From Pigoraptor vietnamica (Eukaryota; Opisthokonta; Filasterea): a stretch of DNA of 18,510 bases. The stretch spans positions 1 to 18,510 of the forward strand of contig CALSCQ010002652.1 of assembly GCA_943704525.1 (NCBI GenBank), in the 5' to 3' direction. The translations under genes and the position numbers were made by a program. The notes under the pieces were generated by a model. The model saw only the letters and a program-made list of their open reading frames with translations, was not told the origin of the DNA and did no database searches. The stretch's first letter is position 1. The number at the start of each line of letters is the position of its first letter. Shown here piece by piece: positions 8,310 through 18,510 of this stretch.

Positions 8310-10394
8310 CTATGCCTGCGGCCTCACAATCTGGAGCGAAATGGGGCGCGGGATCGCCGCGTCCGTCACGGTGAGCACCGCGCCCGCCTCAATCCCGAGC
8401 GACGACAGCGTCTGGGGGAGGTTCTTGCGCGTGGCGCGCTCGATGCTCTCGGGGGCCGCCATGTAGATGGTCGAGCGCTCAAAGCGGATGCCGGGAGCCT
8501 TCATTTGGCTGCGGTGATGAGGTCAAGGGCGGCGACGCATCGCAAATACACTGGCGCAATAAGCCGACAATCAATCGAACACATGACAGCAGAGAGCGAA
8601 TGGCGTGGGCGGATACAACCGGCGGTCGGCGGCGAGGCGCTCGATCATTTGCTCGACCGTCGTGTGCTCAGGGTCGCACTCAAAGCGGACGACGCTGCCG
8701 CCGCACACGAGGCAGTCCGGCTTGCGCTCGTACTCGAACGTGTACGTGTAGAGCCCATCGAGGCCGTTGAACATCATGTAGTTGTTCAGGTATGGGTGGC
8801 TGCTCGTCGCAATCTTGAGGCACTCGTTGGCGCAAGCGGCTGCAGATAAGCAGCGCACGTCAGCTCAGCCCGCGCACGTGACACACGTTTGCGTCCGAGG
8901 GCAACCCACCGGCAATCACGGCGTTGGTGGACGCGACGGCGGGGATGATGTTCTTGACAACGCCCTGCGTGAGGCGGTACGTCACGCCCGCAATGCCATA
9001 CTGCGCCGCGCGCTCGCTCGACCGCTCAAACAGCCACTGGATGTGCTGCGGGTCGTCGCCGTCAAGGGGAGTGTCTGTTGGGGTGTGGGGTGGAGGGGAT
9101 TGGATCAGTCACCGCTCTCCACGCGCTGAATCGCTTTACAACGGGCATTGGCGCAAAGTCCCCTTGTCGTGCCGGAACAATCACACACGCGGAGCACGGC
9201 GCAGGTGGACGAGTGGCGAGAACGAAGGTGGCCGCACAGATATCAAGCAATGGGAAAGGGACAAGGACATCAGAGAGGGGCGGTCGTACGCACCCTTGAA
9301 CTCCTTCGGCCAGAGCACAATCTTTGCGTATTCGATGCAGTGCTGGGGGAGGCGCGGCGTGTTGGCGATGGTGCACATTGGGTAGGTGACTTGCGGGGGG
9401 AAGGCGTCGAGGGAGCACTCAAAGCACGAGCTCATGCCGGGAAAGATGACCCTCGCCTGGCCCTTGAACCCTGCGAGGCAACCGTGAGCATAAGCAGCGG
9501 CCTTCATCGAGAACACACACAGAGACACACGCAGACACAGGTGACACAGATACTCAGACATACACACACACAGCACATGCAAGCACGCGAAGGCAACCTT
9601 CACGAAAATGCCAAGGAAAATTTCCTTGTATGGAGAGTGCTTGAGATAAAGCTCCGCGTGCATTCGTCCGGGTGCTCTTCACTACGCCCCACACGCAAGA
9701 CCGACTAGAGGCACCGCCCACGCACGCATCCCGCAACCCACCCTCCGTTCCGCCGTCTATCATGGGCACGATGGTGTCCGGCTGCACATTCCCCTCCTCG
9801 TCGATAACCACGAGGCTGAACAGCGTCGCGTTGATCCACCGGCGCGCGACAATCGAGTCGAGCCCGCACACGACCACGTGAAACTGGCGGTAAAACTCCT
9901 CGTCCTTGTCCTGAATCTTGCAAAAGTGCGGCGTGACGTTGCAACCCGCGACGCGCGCGTTGACAAAAGCGGCGGCGACGATGGCCTTGGACTTGCCAAC
10001 GTCCCCCGGGCGAAAGAGGAACTGGCGGTTGAGGTTGGACACGTCGATCGTGTCCATGTCTATGACGTGTATGTTGCGGAAGCCGCAGAGGGCAAGGTCC
10101 TTCAGGAGCTCGCAGCCGAGGCCCCCCGCGCCGATCACAAGCACCTGGCACACCTCCTGCACAAACTGGCGCACCTGCGCACGCGCGTGCGGCGCAGAAA
10201 GCGTGTTAACGCACAAACGCTCACGCGCTACACACACGCACACGCCATGCACGCATGCACAGGGCCGTCGCAAGACGACACGACACGCAGCGCACCTCTG
10301 GGCTGGGTTCAAAGCCCGGTTGCGCGAGAGGCCCCGTGCGCGTGAGGAGGCGGTCCACGGCAGCCCATCGCCCCTCCCAATCGCAGTCGGCCAT
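8310..10394 (-). CDS. UBA3: NEDD8-activating enzyme E1 catalytic subunit (UBA3)
   Basis: Six exons (10394-10296, 10174-9742, 9470-9294, 9074-8910, 8839-8620, 8508-8310) give 430 residues; human UBA3 is 463, the difference being mainly an N-terminal extension. It begins [10 protein letters not shown], then has the nucleotide-binding GAGGLG (48-53) and [17 protein letters not shown] (72-88). The adenylation core continues through MIDGGTEG. The thioester cysteine is Cys210 in [15 protein letters not shown]. Zinc-binding CxxC pairs are Cys193/Cys196 and Cys334/Cys337. [13 protein letters not shown] and [19 protein letters not shown] follow, and the last exon encodes the ubiquitin-fold domain that recruits the E2 UBC12. 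With its partner NAE1/APPBP1 (not in the window) it adenylates NEDD8 and transfers it to UBC12 for cullin neddylation. The start ATG has a GCC-ATGG context. The fifth donor (GTTGTA) is weak, so a few residues there are uncertain. Confidence 0.96.
9490..9583. repeat. CA-rich stretch in a UBA3 intron
   Basis: Degenerate CA/CAGACA repeats on + lie within the 271-nt intron 9741-9471, giving a UG-rich tract in the pre-mRNA. A similar stretch occupies the first UBA3 intron around 10200-10262. Confidence 0.7.
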
Positions 10395-10410
10395 GGCGGA
10401 AACGGGAGCA

Positions 10411-10472
10411 CGCACGCAGCACACGAATGCGCGCAAGAAAACGCACGCAGCACACAAATGCACGCAAGAAGA
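10411..10472. repeat. 31-bp tandem duplication just upstream of UBA3
   Basis: Two copies (10411-10441 and 10442-10472) share CGCACGCAGCACAC, AATGC and CGCAAGAA with a few substitutions; a third partial CACGCAG follows. The repeat begins 17 bp upstream of the UBA3 ATG, so it probably lies in the 5' leader or core promoter. Confidence 0.85.
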
Positions 10473-11064
10473 GGCACGCAGAGCGGCGGGAGATGAGAAA
10501 AAGACAAGGGCAGAGTTTTAGTCTCTCGTACGAACATTGTCGAATTGATGATGACGGGCCGAGTAACATTCGGCCGTGGAGCCAGTCGGCAGTCGGAGGC
10601 TGTGGCACCGCACGACTACGGAAAGACTGCGCTCATGGCGACGACGCAGCTACAACTGGGTGCTGGGTGCGGTGGTTCCGGCGAGGCTGGCGAAAACTGC
10701 GATCTCTATTCGCATCTCACGGCCCTCCGTTACGGTGTCCACTGAGACAGCGACGGCGATCAACACCGACTGCTTTCATGCATCAAGCGATGAAGTGCCG
10801 TGCGCGTTATTTCGGGAGCTAAAATGACGTGGCGCCTGCCCGTTTGGTACGACGCCGCCGGCCCACAGGGACTCAGTCGGCATGCGGACATCAATACCGT
10901 GCTGCGGCCTGACTGGCAGCGCCGGCTGTCGGACTTTGCCGAAGGGCACTAATACAGCGACAAGTGTCCTATGCTCATCCTAAAAGCCGCAACTTTAGTC
11001 ACCGGTAACGGAGCCGAGCCGGTGCTAGTGGTCACAACCGTTGACAGTCGCCGCGGGCGGGCAG

Positions 11065-11089
11065 AGTCAGACGGCAGCCCAGTCTGACT
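11065..11089. repeat. Perfect inverted repeat, 8-bp arms
   Basis: AGTCAGAC (11065-11072) and GTCTGACT (11082-11089) are reverse complements separated by nine bases. They sit inside the CAGT-rich block resembling the one at 4250-4760. Confidence 0.8.
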
Positions 11090-11840
11090 GCCGCGCCGGG
11101 CAGAGTGCCTGCCGCGACCGACCCATTCCCGCCAGTGTGTGCACGGGCGTCCGACTCGGCAGTCACGGCTACTGGCAGCAATAGCATGAGAAGCGCACTA
11201 TCCCAACCACGGCATGCGCTCGATCGTCACTTTTCGATGCACCGCCGGCTCAATCCACTGATGACTGATGAGGCAGGAGAGGACATGTCCAGACACACGA
11301 CCAGTGCTCGACACCCGCTCGCCTCAGACCCTGTCGCCCTCTCCACCACCCAACACGCACACCGACAACAGTTGCTTTGACAATGAAAAAACAACTAGGA
11401 CGAAGCATTCGATAAAAGTAGGGAACGACGGGAATTGGGACATTACACGGAGACCCGCACGGCACGCATGGCGCGCGCGGCACGCAGGCGCGGGGGCGGA
11501 TGCAACTCTGCGTTTTTCGCGCGGTGTCTTTGAAGCGCACAATGGGCGTGCGACGGTGGCTGGCGGCTGCCGCGCGCTGTCGTACCAAGAGACGCCTGTC
11601 CGCCCCCACCGCTGCCTTTGTGCGGCGTATTGTGGTTGATGCGCGACAGACGCGTCATGGCTCCCCGCGCGGCCGCCGTAGCCCATTGTGTGCAACGCCC
11701 CATTGTGGCTCACCGGTTTCTCTGGGGATGGGGCGGCGAAGACTTCTTCTGCTGCGTCCCCTGTAGGCCCAGTCGCTGCATCTCATCTCGCATTTCAGCC
11801 TCTCTATAGGCGACAGAGCTGTGTCTTCTCCCTTAGTCCA

Positions 11841-11870
11841 ATCTCTCTCTCTCTCTCTTTCTCTCTCTCG
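11841..11870 (+). promoter_or_regulatory. TC-rich tract upstream of the HAM1-like gene
   Basis: Near-pure TC repeats lie 35-63 bp before the ATG at 11904, on the sense strand. Together with the E2F-like TTTTTGGCGG at 11881-11890 this looks like an initiator or 5' leader region. Function is inferred from position only. Confidence 0.45.
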
Positions 11871-11903
11871 CCATCGCCCCTTTTTGGCGGAGTGCCCCTG
11901 AAA

Positions 11904-14826
11904 ATGTTCAGCCGCAACAAGGACGCCGAGTTGCCGCTGACGCACCGGCGCCACCACCACAAGCCCTTTGAGAATGAGGTGGAGCGGGTGCAGACGAAGA
12001 ACATGGGCCTCGCACGCACGCGCATGGCCACCGCGACCGAGGCCCTCGAGCGCTGGCGCACGGGGCACCTCCCCTCAAACAACGCGCTGCGGACGGCGAT
12101 CGACAAGACGCAGGACATTCTGCAGACGACGGCGCGCAAGCAGCACATTGGCGGCGAGGGGCAGCGCTTCATCGACGACCTCGACCAGCTGATGCAGGAC
12201 GTGCGCGACCTGCTCACGGAGAAGAACGCCGACGAGCACATGCAGCGTATGGCCCTGCACGCGATTGGCCTCAGCAACGACATTGCGGCGGCGCACCGGC
12301 CGGCCAGCGGCGCGCCGTCGGGCGTGATCCCCGGCGTGAGCGGGCACAAGATCAGCCGCGCCATTTCGGACGGCGTCGTGCTCGTCAACAAGCTCATCCG
12401 CGACGACGACTTCCGCTCGTGCCTGCAGGAGTTCATTGACATTCTCAAGAGCCTCGAGCTCGCCGCCCCGCCCGTCGCCACCACCACGACGACGGCGGCG
12501 GCGGCACCCGCGCCGGTCGAGGAGGAGCCGCGCGTCCGCATTCGCACGACGATTGTCGACGTCGCTGCGCCCGCCCCGCAGTCGAGCTTCACCACTGCTC
12601 TGCCAACGGGTGGTGCGGCTGGGCTGTCGGGCACGCAGGCGTCCACGGGGTTGTCGGGCACGCAGGGGTCGTCTGGGCAGTTCGGCACGCAGAGGTCGAC
12701 GGGGCTGTCGGGCACGCAGGGAACTATGGGGACGTCGAGCACGCAGCCTTCGTCCACCTTCCGCAGCGCGGGCGGCGTCGGCACGTCGACGCGCCTGCCG
12801 GACGCGACGCACCGTACCGAGGGCGGGCTGCTGACGGAGGATCGCGCCTATCGCGCGGCGTCGCTCTACGGCGGCGCAGACGCGACCGAGCACTACCGCG
12901 CGACCTACTACCCCGAGGACCAGGCGCGCGGCGTGCACTACGCCACGGGCATCCAGCAGACGGTCGACCGCGACTCGACGCTGTTCCGCACCCAGCCGCA
13001 CGAGGAGTACTCGTTCGGCACGGTGCCCCGCGGCGGCGAGGGGTCGGTGGTCGCGCAGTCCGGCGGCCAGGCGGAGTTTGGCCAGCAAGCGGAGTTTGGG
13101 GCGGCGGGGACGCAGGCGTCGCCGGCGCAGACGCAGGGGCCGTACGAGGATGAGGAGGAGGTCGTCGCCAAGTACAACTTTGCCGACCCTTCGCACGAGC
13201 GTTCGTTCCAGGCGCTGTGGCGGCTGCTGCGGCGCGTGTCGGGCGACCGCGCGCTGAGCAGCGCCTTCCGCCGCTTGGTGAAGGTGACCAAGTACCTCGA
13301 GCCGCGCAAGAAGTACATGAAGTCGACGGTCGAGCTGACCGGGTTCGAGGCGCGCATCGAGCAGCTGCGCCGGGAGGCCACCATCCTGATCGAGCGGTTT
13401 TCGGGCGGCCATCGCCTCAAGACTTTTGGGTCGGACATGGTGGCAGTGATGAACGCGATCAAGGCGGACCCCGAGCAGAAGGACGCGCTGCGCCAGGTGC
13501 GCAAGCTCGTGTACCGCGCGCTGAACAACCCCAACAACATGTATTCGCCGCGCTACGAGTACAACCTCAGCCGCCAGTTCGACGCGCTGCTGAGCAAGAC
13601 GGCGAACGTGCGCGCGATGCCGGAGTACGCCGCGATGCTGCGTGAGGGCGGTGACATCATCCACGCGATCACGCACGACCCCATGCTCAAGACGATTCGT
13701 GAGGACGGGCGGCGGATGCTAGACCGCGTGTTTGTGCGCGACGGCGCGGGCGTCAAGTTGAACGCGCAGCTGTTCCGCGACCTCAAGGACCCGCTCATCC
13801 ACATCATCCGCGAGAACCTGCGGTGGGTCACGTGGTCCTGCGTAGGGCGCATCATCCCTCGCTGCTGACTTACGCGTAACAAGAAACACACGCACGCGCA
13901 CATGTTAGCGTACACACACACGTTGCGCGGTCTTTGGCGTCTACTGACCCACACGCACATCGCGCACTCGCACTGCGCAGGTACATTGGTCTGCCCCCGA
14001 TCCACCAGACCGTCGAGACGATGCTCGGGAACTTCGACGTCACGGCCACGGGCATAGTCTTCTCTGCGCTGGACATTCTGCCGGAGCACGTGACGGTGAA
14101 GCTCGACAACAAGATGGCTCTGAACATGCACAACCTCGACACGAGCGTCGAGGACGCCGTCACGCGCCTCGTGTTCAAGCTGTGGGTGGCGCAATGCGCG
14201 TGTGTGGCGCGTGACTGCGTTGTCTTGTACTCACGTGACCGTTCCCTGCAGGCGCCACATTGACATCCACCTCAAGGACATCGACATGACGTACCGTCGC
14301 ATCCGCGCGCCGCACACGTCGGGGAACCCGCTGGTCGACATCAACACGTTTGGGCGCGGGATGGCGATCAAGCTCAAGGTGGAGATGCGTCAGACGCAGC
14401 CCATCTTCACCTGCAAGGACGTCGTGTGCAAGATCGACCGCCTCGTCATCAAGAGCCACCTGCCGCACAAGGAGTGGGTACTGCGCTGGTGTCGTCATCG
14501 TGTGCTGTGTGCGGTGCGGCGGTGCATGCATGCGTCTGCACCATGCTGATCCCCTCACTCTCTCCCGACGCAGCCGCACGTTCAACATGATCACGACGCT
14601 CTTCCGCGGCCGCCTGCGCCGCATGATGGAGGAGAAGGTTGAGCTCGGCCTCCGCGAGGCCATCACGAGCATCAACGTGCGGCTGAACAAGGCGCTGACG
14701 GCCATGCCCGCCGGCCGCACCCTCCCCGACGCCGTCCGCGAAACGGTCATGGCAGAGCGGCCCATGCGGCACCCGTCGCTCGGGCAGTCGCAGGGGCAGC
14801 GGATGATCGCAGGCCGCGCGATGTGA
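11904..14826 (+). CDS. HAM1-like (DUF4449-type) protein, predicted lipid-binding fold
   Basis: Four exons (11904-13822, 13981-14181, 14252-14473, 14574-14826) give 864 residues; all three donors are GTGGGT and phases agree. Residues ~1-190 are helical and charged. Residues ~195-410 are low complexity, including five 9-residue repeats built on GTQ from about residue 240 (GLSGTQAST and similar). An acidic segment (YEDEEEVVAKYNF, near 412) precedes the conserved part, which includes NNPNNMYSPRYEYNLSRQFD, then (641 onward) YIGLPPIHQTVE, a beta-rich domain (TATGIVFSALDILPEHVTV), FTCKDVVCKIDRLVIK and a terminal amphipathic region. This order resembles the fungal/amoebozoan HAM1-like family, N- and C-terminal domains, whose C part is thought to adopt a BPI-like lipid-binding (TULIP) fold. 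No signal peptide or TM segment is visible, so it is probably cytosolic or membrane-peripheral. The coding call is secure; the family is from recognition by eye. Confidence 0.85.
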
Positions 14827-15111
14827 GCGTTGGCGCGAGCAGTGCGCACCAAGCCACTTCTGCTAAAGCGTTCATAGTCCGTGTGTGACACTGTTACTGT
14901 GTGTGTGTGTGTGTGTGGTGTTGTGTGTGTGTGTGTGTGTGTGTGTATGCGTGTGTGCGTGCGAGTAGTATGTTTGTGACTGTGCCAGTGTGTGTTCAAG
15001 AGTGTGTGTGCTGTGTGCAGTGTTTGTGTGGCGCATATCGTATACAAACGCGCGTGTATATATTCACAGAGGCCGCGCGGTGTGAGTAAACGCATCGGCA
15101 CAAAAAGGAGT
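14827..15111. other. Convergent 3' intergenic region with (TG)n
   Basis: The HAM1-like gene (+) and the orphan gene (-) end tail to tail here. A (TG)n microsatellite occupies 14899-14962, with TG-rich sequence on to about 15060. The tract would be UG in the 3' UTR of the plus gene and CA in that of the minus gene. Confidence 0.8.
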
Positions 15112-16879
15112 TCAGAGTGTTGCCACACCAAAGTCGCCGTACAATGTGTTGGTGGCTGCGTACATCTCGGGGATGCCGTACGTGCCCCGCTGGTACTCAA
15201 TCGACCGACCGAGCGAGCGCTCTGCGGGTCAAAGCACCGCTCAGTCACACGACACTTGCCCACATTCGCACCTTTCGCCCGGTGCAAAGGGCACACTCTA
15301 CACGGCCACCCTGCCCCGCAGCGACACCCACCCCTCGTAGCGGTTTCCAACGTGCGCTGGCGGTCGTCGTACACGGCGGCTGCGGGGATTGCGCGCGCCT
15401 TTGGCTCCACGTAGCTTGCGCGCGTGACGCTCGTAAGGCCCCTGCGCGAGGCAACAGGTCAACACCGCTCTCGCGACAAGCTGCACAACAGGCGAAGCTC
15501 TAATACTCACGTATTAGGGACGTGCTCAAACGAGGGCGGCACGCGGCGGATAGATGTGCGCGTGGCGAACGTGAGTGCATCCACCATGGGGCCGTCCGTA
15601 GGCGGCGGCGTCGCGGGGAGTGGGCTGTGGGATGGAAGGGCCATCATCAGACCCATTACAGACACTGTCCACAGCAGTCATAGGGTCAGTGACACCAATC
15701 GACCCAAACGACCACAAGAGATTGTTCTTCAGTGCGAGACTACACATGAGTTGGCATGGCGTTGTTGTGCATGGGTGCGTGCAAGAGTTGTGTGTAGGCT
15801 GGGCGTGTGCTTTGAATGGAGGGCAAGTGTGCGGAAGTGGGCAACGAGCAGCGAAAAGTGATGCTTGACAAGCGTTCGCACAGCATTGAGCCACGCTCTT
15901 GCGCGAGGGCAAGGGCGGCATTGCACGGTACAGACAACAACACGCCGGTAAACGCACTTTCTCCGCGGCCCGTGGCCCCATGCGCGCGGGAAGCCCTCGC
16001 ACGACCAGTACGTGGGAATGTCCTTGGCAGCATACCCGCACGCCTGCTCCCCGTCGGAGAACTGCCGGTGCACCGTCCCCGTGGTTGTCGCAGGGGGACC
16101 GTTCACCGCAGCCGTCACGAGCGGACGCGCACCCGCCTACACATGGTGGGCTGTTTTAACAAGGCACCGGTGACGCATGCAGAGGTGCAACCGCATGTGC
16201 ACTCGACGAACAAAGCCGCTCCCGTCCACCGACAGTGAAGGAGTCCATGCACACAGGCCTACCGCACTTAAACAAAATTCGTACGATAAACACTACGACA
16301 GACACACACCCGAATTGCATGGCGGAGGTGCGCCACATCCTGCCCATGCTCGCTCTGTGTGCGTCGCAGCGTGGCGGCAATGCGACCATCCCGCCGCCCA
16401 GCCTGATAGCGCGCCGTCTTTTCGCTCTCCCACGCGCCCGCGTTCAGCCGCTCTGAGGGTACGTCCTCATACTGTGCCCATGCAATGCAATGCTCAGCGA
16501 CACGAATGCAAGGCAGGCGCGCGACGAATGCTTACCTTCCGTGTCTCCACATAGTTGATGAGCGAAGACAACGGCGCCTTGCGGTACTCTGGGTTGCGAT
16601 ACACCGCCTTGGGTATTTCGCCTAGGTAAGTCGACTGTGTCGTGGAAGGCGGCGTCCGAAGCGCCTCCGCGTTGGAGCGCCGGAGTGTCGGCGGAAGGGG
16701 TGCCTCCACTCGCGTCTGTGTTCCACACTGAGTCAGCGCGCGTTCTGCGGCCGCGGCACGGGGCAGCTGCAAACAACAGTGGAGCCCACCACTTCAAACT
16801 CGCGGTCAAAGCGACGCGGTGCAATGCCGATGCCTGTCGAAGTGCGAAAGCCCTCGGGGGCGTCCAGCGGGTCCGCCAT
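15112..16879 (-). CDS. Seven-exon gene, protein family not recognised
   Basis: Exons 16879-16790, 16715-16536, 16471-16310, 16136-15958, 15624-15511, 15441-15332 and 15221-15112 join in phase into 314 residues. The start is ATGGCGGACCC, and the stop is TGA at 15114-15112. Recognisable-looking blocks are TTQSTYLGEIPKAVYRNPEY with PLSSLINYVETRK (exon 2), YEDVPSERLNAGAWESEKTA (exon 3), ACGYAAKDIPTYWSCEGFPR with AWGHG (exon 4), FATRTSIRRVPPSFEHVPNT (exon 5), SVTRASYVEPKARAIPAAAV with YDDRQRTL (exon 6) and GRSIEYQRGTYGIPEMYAAT (exon 7). It is Arg- and Tyr-rich, hydrophilic, with no signal peptide or TM segment. The scattered short aromatic/proline motifs remind me of ciliary microtubule-associated proteins, but that is an impression only. 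The start of exon 4 is the weakest point (acceptor GTGTAG at 16137, or CGGCAG giving a start at 16061), and the 333-nt intron after it could hide a small exon. Confidence 0.75.
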
Positions 16880-17030
16880 CTCCCCTGGCGGCCGAAGAAT
16901 TGCTCACTCTTCGCGTCACTGCCAAGTAAGTTGAGGAAGCGCTCGTGCCATCAGACTTTGGGAAGAAGGTGGCACATCAACTGAGTTTAGGCTACTCGAC
17001 AAGTGCGGTTGTCAAGGCGTTGCTAAGGTG

Positions 17031-17042
17031 AATCACGTGATT
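17031..17042. promoter_or_regulatory. 12-bp palindromic E-box AATCACGTGATT
   Basis: A perfect 12-bp palindrome centred on CACGTG lies about 150 bp upstream of the ATG at 16879. A related palindrome (GTCACGTGAC) precedes the makorin gene. Binding-site function is inferred. Confidence 0.4.
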
Positions 17043-17994
17043 ACTATATTTAACCACTCATTTACACCATATATATCATCTAAAATTCGCATTTTGCCTA
17101 ATTAAGAGAAAATAGTCCAAACATGTTACTTTCGTTACGAAGAACCAATAGCGTATTCCAGACTTTTGTCCGGACGATGAAAAATTGGCATTTTTTGCCC
17201 TGTAAAGGAACATAGTTCTTATGTATCCTTTTCGTTTTTGTTTTGCATAGTGGTATGCGAGTGTTATAGTGTGTTGAGGATATATTGCAGATATTTGTGT
17301 GGCCAGTATTTTTACTTTATGCCATTCAGCTACGAACGAGACTTCATAGGCTTTCTTATTTACGCATGCCGTTTACGTACGAACGAGTATACATTTATTG
17401 GCTGTCATAATGCGGTCGCGTCATTTGACGCACCATCAAATGCAGCCAACTGCGGCAAGAAAGATCCTGAAGAGGGTTAGCCTGGGCCGTATATCTTCGA
17501 TGTATCAAGCACGGCCTCCGTGGTATCAGTGCATTAAAAGTGGAGTGATATATTGTGCTTACCTATCTATCAATCAATTTCGAACGTATCTAAATGTGTT
17601 ACTCGCACACCCAATCATTCTAATCTGGATTCCATCGTCGTTATGTCCCCTTACTCAATTGTAAAGAAACGCATTGCCCATCACTTAGAAGTGCGTGATG
17701 AATATAGCCGTGTGTTGTTGCGTGTACGGGCATGCGTGCATGTCGGTATGCGTGTATGATATTTGGCGCTGTAAGTGTAGTGTTCACTATCTATGCGTGC
17801 ATTCAGCCGTATCTACGAGCAATGGTACGGCTGAGGTTGCACGTGTGTGTGTGTGGTTGTCTGTGGCTGCTTATGTACGGAAAATGAGTGTGGGGAGAGC
17901 ATGAGATTCTCGGCAGACATAAGTGTTGAACCCCATCGAATATGCGAGTGGAGGAGATATCTCAGCCATTGGAACCCCTATCGAGGGGGAGCCA

Positions 17995-18010
17995 AGAGAG
18001 AGAGAGAGAG
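17995..18010. repeat. (AG)8 microsatellite
   Basis: Eight AG units followed by CGATATCACGTGCG. It is a simple repeat at the edge of the TG-rich terminal region. Confidence 0.85.
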
Positions 18011-18039
18011 CGATATCACGTGCGTTGTTGTGCTTGCGT

Positions 18040-18510
<471 letters not shown>

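Larger units (their letters stand above)
10395..11903. other. Divergent intergenic region between UBA3 and the HAM1-like gene
   Basis: These 1.5 kb are flanked by two head-to-head genes. They contain the 31-bp duplication next to UBA3 and a CAGT/GCCGGC-rich block with small dyads around 10850-11200. A TC tract and an E2F-like TTTTTGGCGG (11881-11890) lie directly before the start at 11904. Open frames here are short, lack splice-site support and do not resemble known proteins. Confidence 0.6.

Noticed and set aside
10295-10320. GGTTCAAAGCC, resembling a tRNA B box
   Set aside because: It lies inside UBA3 exon 1 encoding conserved residues (GFEPSPE on the other strand), and no A box or cloverleaf is present.
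1105-10394. Possible functional cluster of ubiquitin-family genes (makorin and UBA3)
   Set aside because: They are 4.7 kb apart with a tetraspanin and a secreted protein between them, and each has its own promoter region; proximity is probably chance.
10548-10745. Small plus-strand ORF (about 65 codons) upstream of UBA3
   Set aside because: It has an ATG but no recognisable domain, no splice partner and no codon-use evidence strong enough to call it a gene.
12075-13676. 533-codon open frame antisense to the HAM1-like gene
   Set aside because: It mirrors a GC-ending-codon exon. The plus frame has a good start, in-phase splicing and family-like motifs, and the antisense product is Arg/Leu/Ala low complexity without recognisable domains.
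17238-17480. 80-codon frame in the AT-rich flank
   Set aside because: It lacks a proper ATG start, has random composition and lies in a compositionally distinct non-coding stretch.

Overview
This window looks like nuclear DNA from a compact, GC-rich, intron-rich single-celled eukaryote. The evidence is short spliceosomal introns (about 64-333 nt) ending in CAG or TAG, eukaryote-only families (makorin, UBA3, tetraspanin), 5' and 3' flanks full of (TG)n, (GA)n and (TC)n microsatellites, and no operon structure. I cannot name the organism. A HAM1/DUF4449-like protein beside a classical tetraspanin and a four-finger makorin would fit an amoebozoan, apusomonad, choanoflagellate-like or fungus-related protist.

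Layout. 72-799 (+) is the last exon of an unrecognised gene that begins outside the window. 1105-3639 (-) is a complete eight-exon makorin-type E3 ubiquitin ligase. 3640-5224 is a 1.6-kb divergent intergenic region with palindromes and a G-quadruplex-like tract. 5225-6844 (+) is a nine-exon tetraspanin. 7007-8197 (+) is a single-exon gene for a secreted His/Gly-rich protein. 8310-10394 (-) is the six-exon catalytic subunit of the NEDD8-activating enzyme (UBA3). 10395-11903 is a second 1.5-kb divergent intergenic region. 11904-14826 (+) is a four-exon gene for a large HAM1-like (predicted lipid-binding) protein. 15112-16879 (-) is a seven-exon gene with a coherent ORF that I do not recognise. 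16880-18510 has no gene: it becomes visibly AT-rich and then dissolves into a long (TG)n array that runs off the end.

I built the gene models by hand, joining reading frames through splice sites whose phases agree; every junction listed was phase-checked. The 29 introns show a strong local donor preference, GTG followed by C, G or T and then GT (mostly GTGGGT or GTGCGT), in place of the textbook GTAAGT/GTGAGT.

Functionally the neighbours look like an ordinary mix. Makorin and UBA3 both belong to ubiquitin-family conjugation, but they lie 4.7 kb apart with unrelated genes between them, so I infer no common pathway. The least explained items are the orphan gene at 15112-16879, the His-rich secreted protein, the HAM1-like protein with its 9-residue GTQ repeats, and two CAGT-rich, palindrome-bearing intergenic blocks (about 4250-4760 and 10850-11200) that resemble each other.
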